Shown here: one piece after another, positions 62,704 through 64,000 of the stretch
Position numbering within the stretch: position 1 is the first letter of the stretch
Layout: each line of letters starts with the position of its first letter
Assembly (NCBI GenBank): GCA_965238155.1
Contig: OZ250175.1
Location: 1,984,001 to 2,048,000 of the forward strand
DNA: 64,000 nt
Reading direction: 5' to 3'
From: BJGV01 sp964196335
GTDB lineage: Bacteria; Pseudomonadota; Gammaproteobacteria; Burkholderiales; Nitrosomonadaceae
Translations under genes and position numbers: made by a program
The notes under the pieces: generated by a model
The model's database searches: none
Told to the model about the DNA's origin: nothing
Seen by the model: only the letters and a program-made list of their open reading frames with translations

Positions 62704-64000
62704 TTACCAACAGCGGCACCATCTCAACCACAGGGGTTGGTGCGCACGGCATTTTTGCGGGGAGGGACAGAGACATTACCATCAGTGGCAGTGTGTCTGT
62801 CACGGGTGAAGATTCCTACGCGGTGCGAGGCTCCGATGCGGGCGATCAGACACTGAATCTGTTGGAAGGAGCGAGAGTCGGACGGGTTAACCTGGGAGAG
62901 GATGTGGATGGACTCGACCATGATGTGGTGAACGTTTTTGCAGCGAGGCGCCCGCATTCGGCAACGTACCTTTTTGAAGGGGCTGAGCAGATCAACCTGC
63001 TTGGCCCGGCACGAGCGGCAGTACGGAGTAGCACTGGTGATACCGTAGCGGTGATCGACCCGACGGGTTCTTCCGCCACCCGCATCACGCTGGGTGCGAC
63101 TACAGGCCGGATTCACCGGCAGGTGTTTCAACGGCTCGCATCGGTACGGGGAAAATCGGCGAACCAAGGTGCCTGGGGGAGTTTTTTAGGAGGCTATACC
63201 AAGCGCGGGGGTGACGGCCTCGCGCAAGCCTGGAAGCATGATTTTTATGGCGGGGTCGGCGGGTTTGATACCCGCCTGCGGGGCGGGCATCGGGTGGGCG
63301 TGTTTGCCGGGGGCGGGCGGGGACAGATCCGAACCTCTGCGGCTTCCGTCCGGGATGGTGCCAGCCGTGCCTTTTTCGGGGCCTATGGCCAGCAGGCACT
63401 GGCCGCGCATGCCCGGGGTAAATTGACCCTGGATGGTTCGGTACTGTTCGGATATGCCCGTCATGACAGTATGCGCAGAGTGCTGGATAATCTCACCGGA
63501 TATGAGACAGCGAACGGGGACTACAACAGCTTTTATATCAGCCCGTCCTTAGCTCTTACGTATGTGCAGGCACTGGGCAGTGGATTTGAATTACGGCCCG
63601 GCGCACAAATTGCCTATACCTACGGGCATTTTGGTGCGCACACAGAGAACGGCACCACCACCTCCGATATCAGCTTCCGGGGCCGGGGGGTGAACATTGT
63701 GGATGGTCGCATGCAACTGGCACTGGCCCGGACCTTTGCTGATGACCGGGGAGAGATTGAGTGGCGTGGTGGCGCCACCCTCGCACAGTATAGTAACAGT
63801 AATGCCGGTGCCCGCCTGGGCGGCGGGCCGACAACCTCTTATCGGGTGCCGGGCGATGATGTGATTCATGGTGGGTATACCGGGGTACGCCTGCACTACG
63901 CCATCAACGACTATACCACTGTAGGGGGTGATTTCGAATATGTCCGCAGATCGGGTCGGGAGGATTCGGTCCTGGGATATCTGAGGTATGCCGTTCAGTT
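62700..64000 (+). CDS. Autotransporter beta-barrel segment, copy 3 (last codons beyond window)
   Basis: Same 434-residue frame as 28755-30059. The window stops within the final Phe codon of YAVQF, so only about four bases including the stop are missing. It should be read as the 3' half of the gene that starts at 60769. Confidence 0.85.
   Translation, partial: MITNSGTISTTGVGAHGIFAGRDRDITISGSVSVTGEDSYAVRGSDAGDQTLNLLEGARVGRVNLGEDVDGLDHDVVNVFAARRPHSATYLFEGAEQINLLGPARAAVRSSTGDTVAVIDPTGSSATRITLGATTGRIHRQVFQRLASVRGKSANQGAWGSFLGGYTKRGGDGLAQAWKHDFYGGVGGFDTRLRGGHRVGVFAGGGRGQIRTSAASVRDGASRAFFGAYGQQALAAHARGKLTLDGSVLFGYARHDSMRRVLDNLTGYETANGDYNSFYISPSLALTYVQALGSGFELRPGAQIAYTYGHFGAHTENGTTTSDISFRGRGVNIVDGRMQLALARTFADDRGEIEWRGGATLAQYSNSNAGARLGGGPTTSYRVPGDDVIHGGYTGVRLHYAINDYTTVGGDFEYVRRSGREDSVLGYLRYAVQ

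Larger units (their letters stand above)
55560..64000. repeat. Right arm of the large inverted repeat
   Basis: Mirror image of 28759-37199 (p becomes 92759-p), apparently without differences, and still continuing at the window edge. Confidence 0.93.

Overview
The window looks like chromosomal DNA from a beta- or gammaproteobacterium. The evidence is a petA-petB-petC-sspA operon, a rimP-nusA-infB-rbfA-truB operon, ErpA/IscA iron-sulfur carriers, a TonB-dependent receptor and an outer-membrane autotransporter. The core genes are AT-rich. Two inserted regions are clearly GC-richer and loaded with mobile, defence-type and decaying genes. No species assignment can be made from the sequence alone.

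Layout. (1) 1-17.4 kb is AT-rich core and low-density accessory DNA: a DUF4202 fragment, a decayed universal-stress gene, a ZnuD-like zinc/metal receptor with a DUF2946 partner, tRNA-Thr, sspA and petCBA, tRNA-Ser, several small secreted or unknown proteins, and a frameshifted P4-type integrase. A 32-bp palindrome (13-bp arms around GTGCCA) recurs about ten times between 1.4 and 21.9 kb. A ~0.7-kb module carrying a previously unannotatable 24-residue single-span membrane microprotein with a strong Shine-Dalgarno site occurs three times (554, 12135 and 20516). (2) 17.4-20.46 kb is a GC-rich block with folE, bolA, a frameshifted nfu, erpA and iscA. It begins inside a cut copy of the palindrome. 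(3) 21.9-39.7 kb is an accessory island ending at tRNA-Ala(CGC). It holds broken brnT/brnA, a 66-bp repeat array, pxpA, two autotransporter copies, mntA/hepT, an orphan type I-F mini-CRISPR array, a ParB-methyltransferase, a DUF5681 protein, an XRE/ImmA pair and a broken serine-recombinase module. (4) 39.8-53.26 kb is core: an AGCS symporter, UspA, an SDR, the truB-rbfA-infB-nusA-rimP operon, acs, an MBL hydrolase and tRNA-Ser(GGA). (5) 53.3-64 kb is a second island, adjoining tRNA-Ser(GGA), with an intact serine recombinase.

The dominant structure is an inverted repeat of at least 8.44 kb. Positions 28759-37199 mirror 55560-64000 (coordinates sum to 92759), with no difference noticed, and the repeat continues past the window edge. 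The arms bracket ~18 kb that includes infB and nusA. Each arm ends in a different recombinase module beside a different tRNA gene.

The most interesting biology is the autotransporter, present three times. In every copy the passenger and beta-barrel frames are split at a run of eight G. One extra G would fuse them into one ~1,080-residue protein, which is the design of a phase-variable surface protein. At the same junction upstream of the autotransporter, one copy carries a MntA/HepT toxin-antitoxin pair and the two others carry the mini-CRISPR array, so this looks like an exchangeable defence slot.
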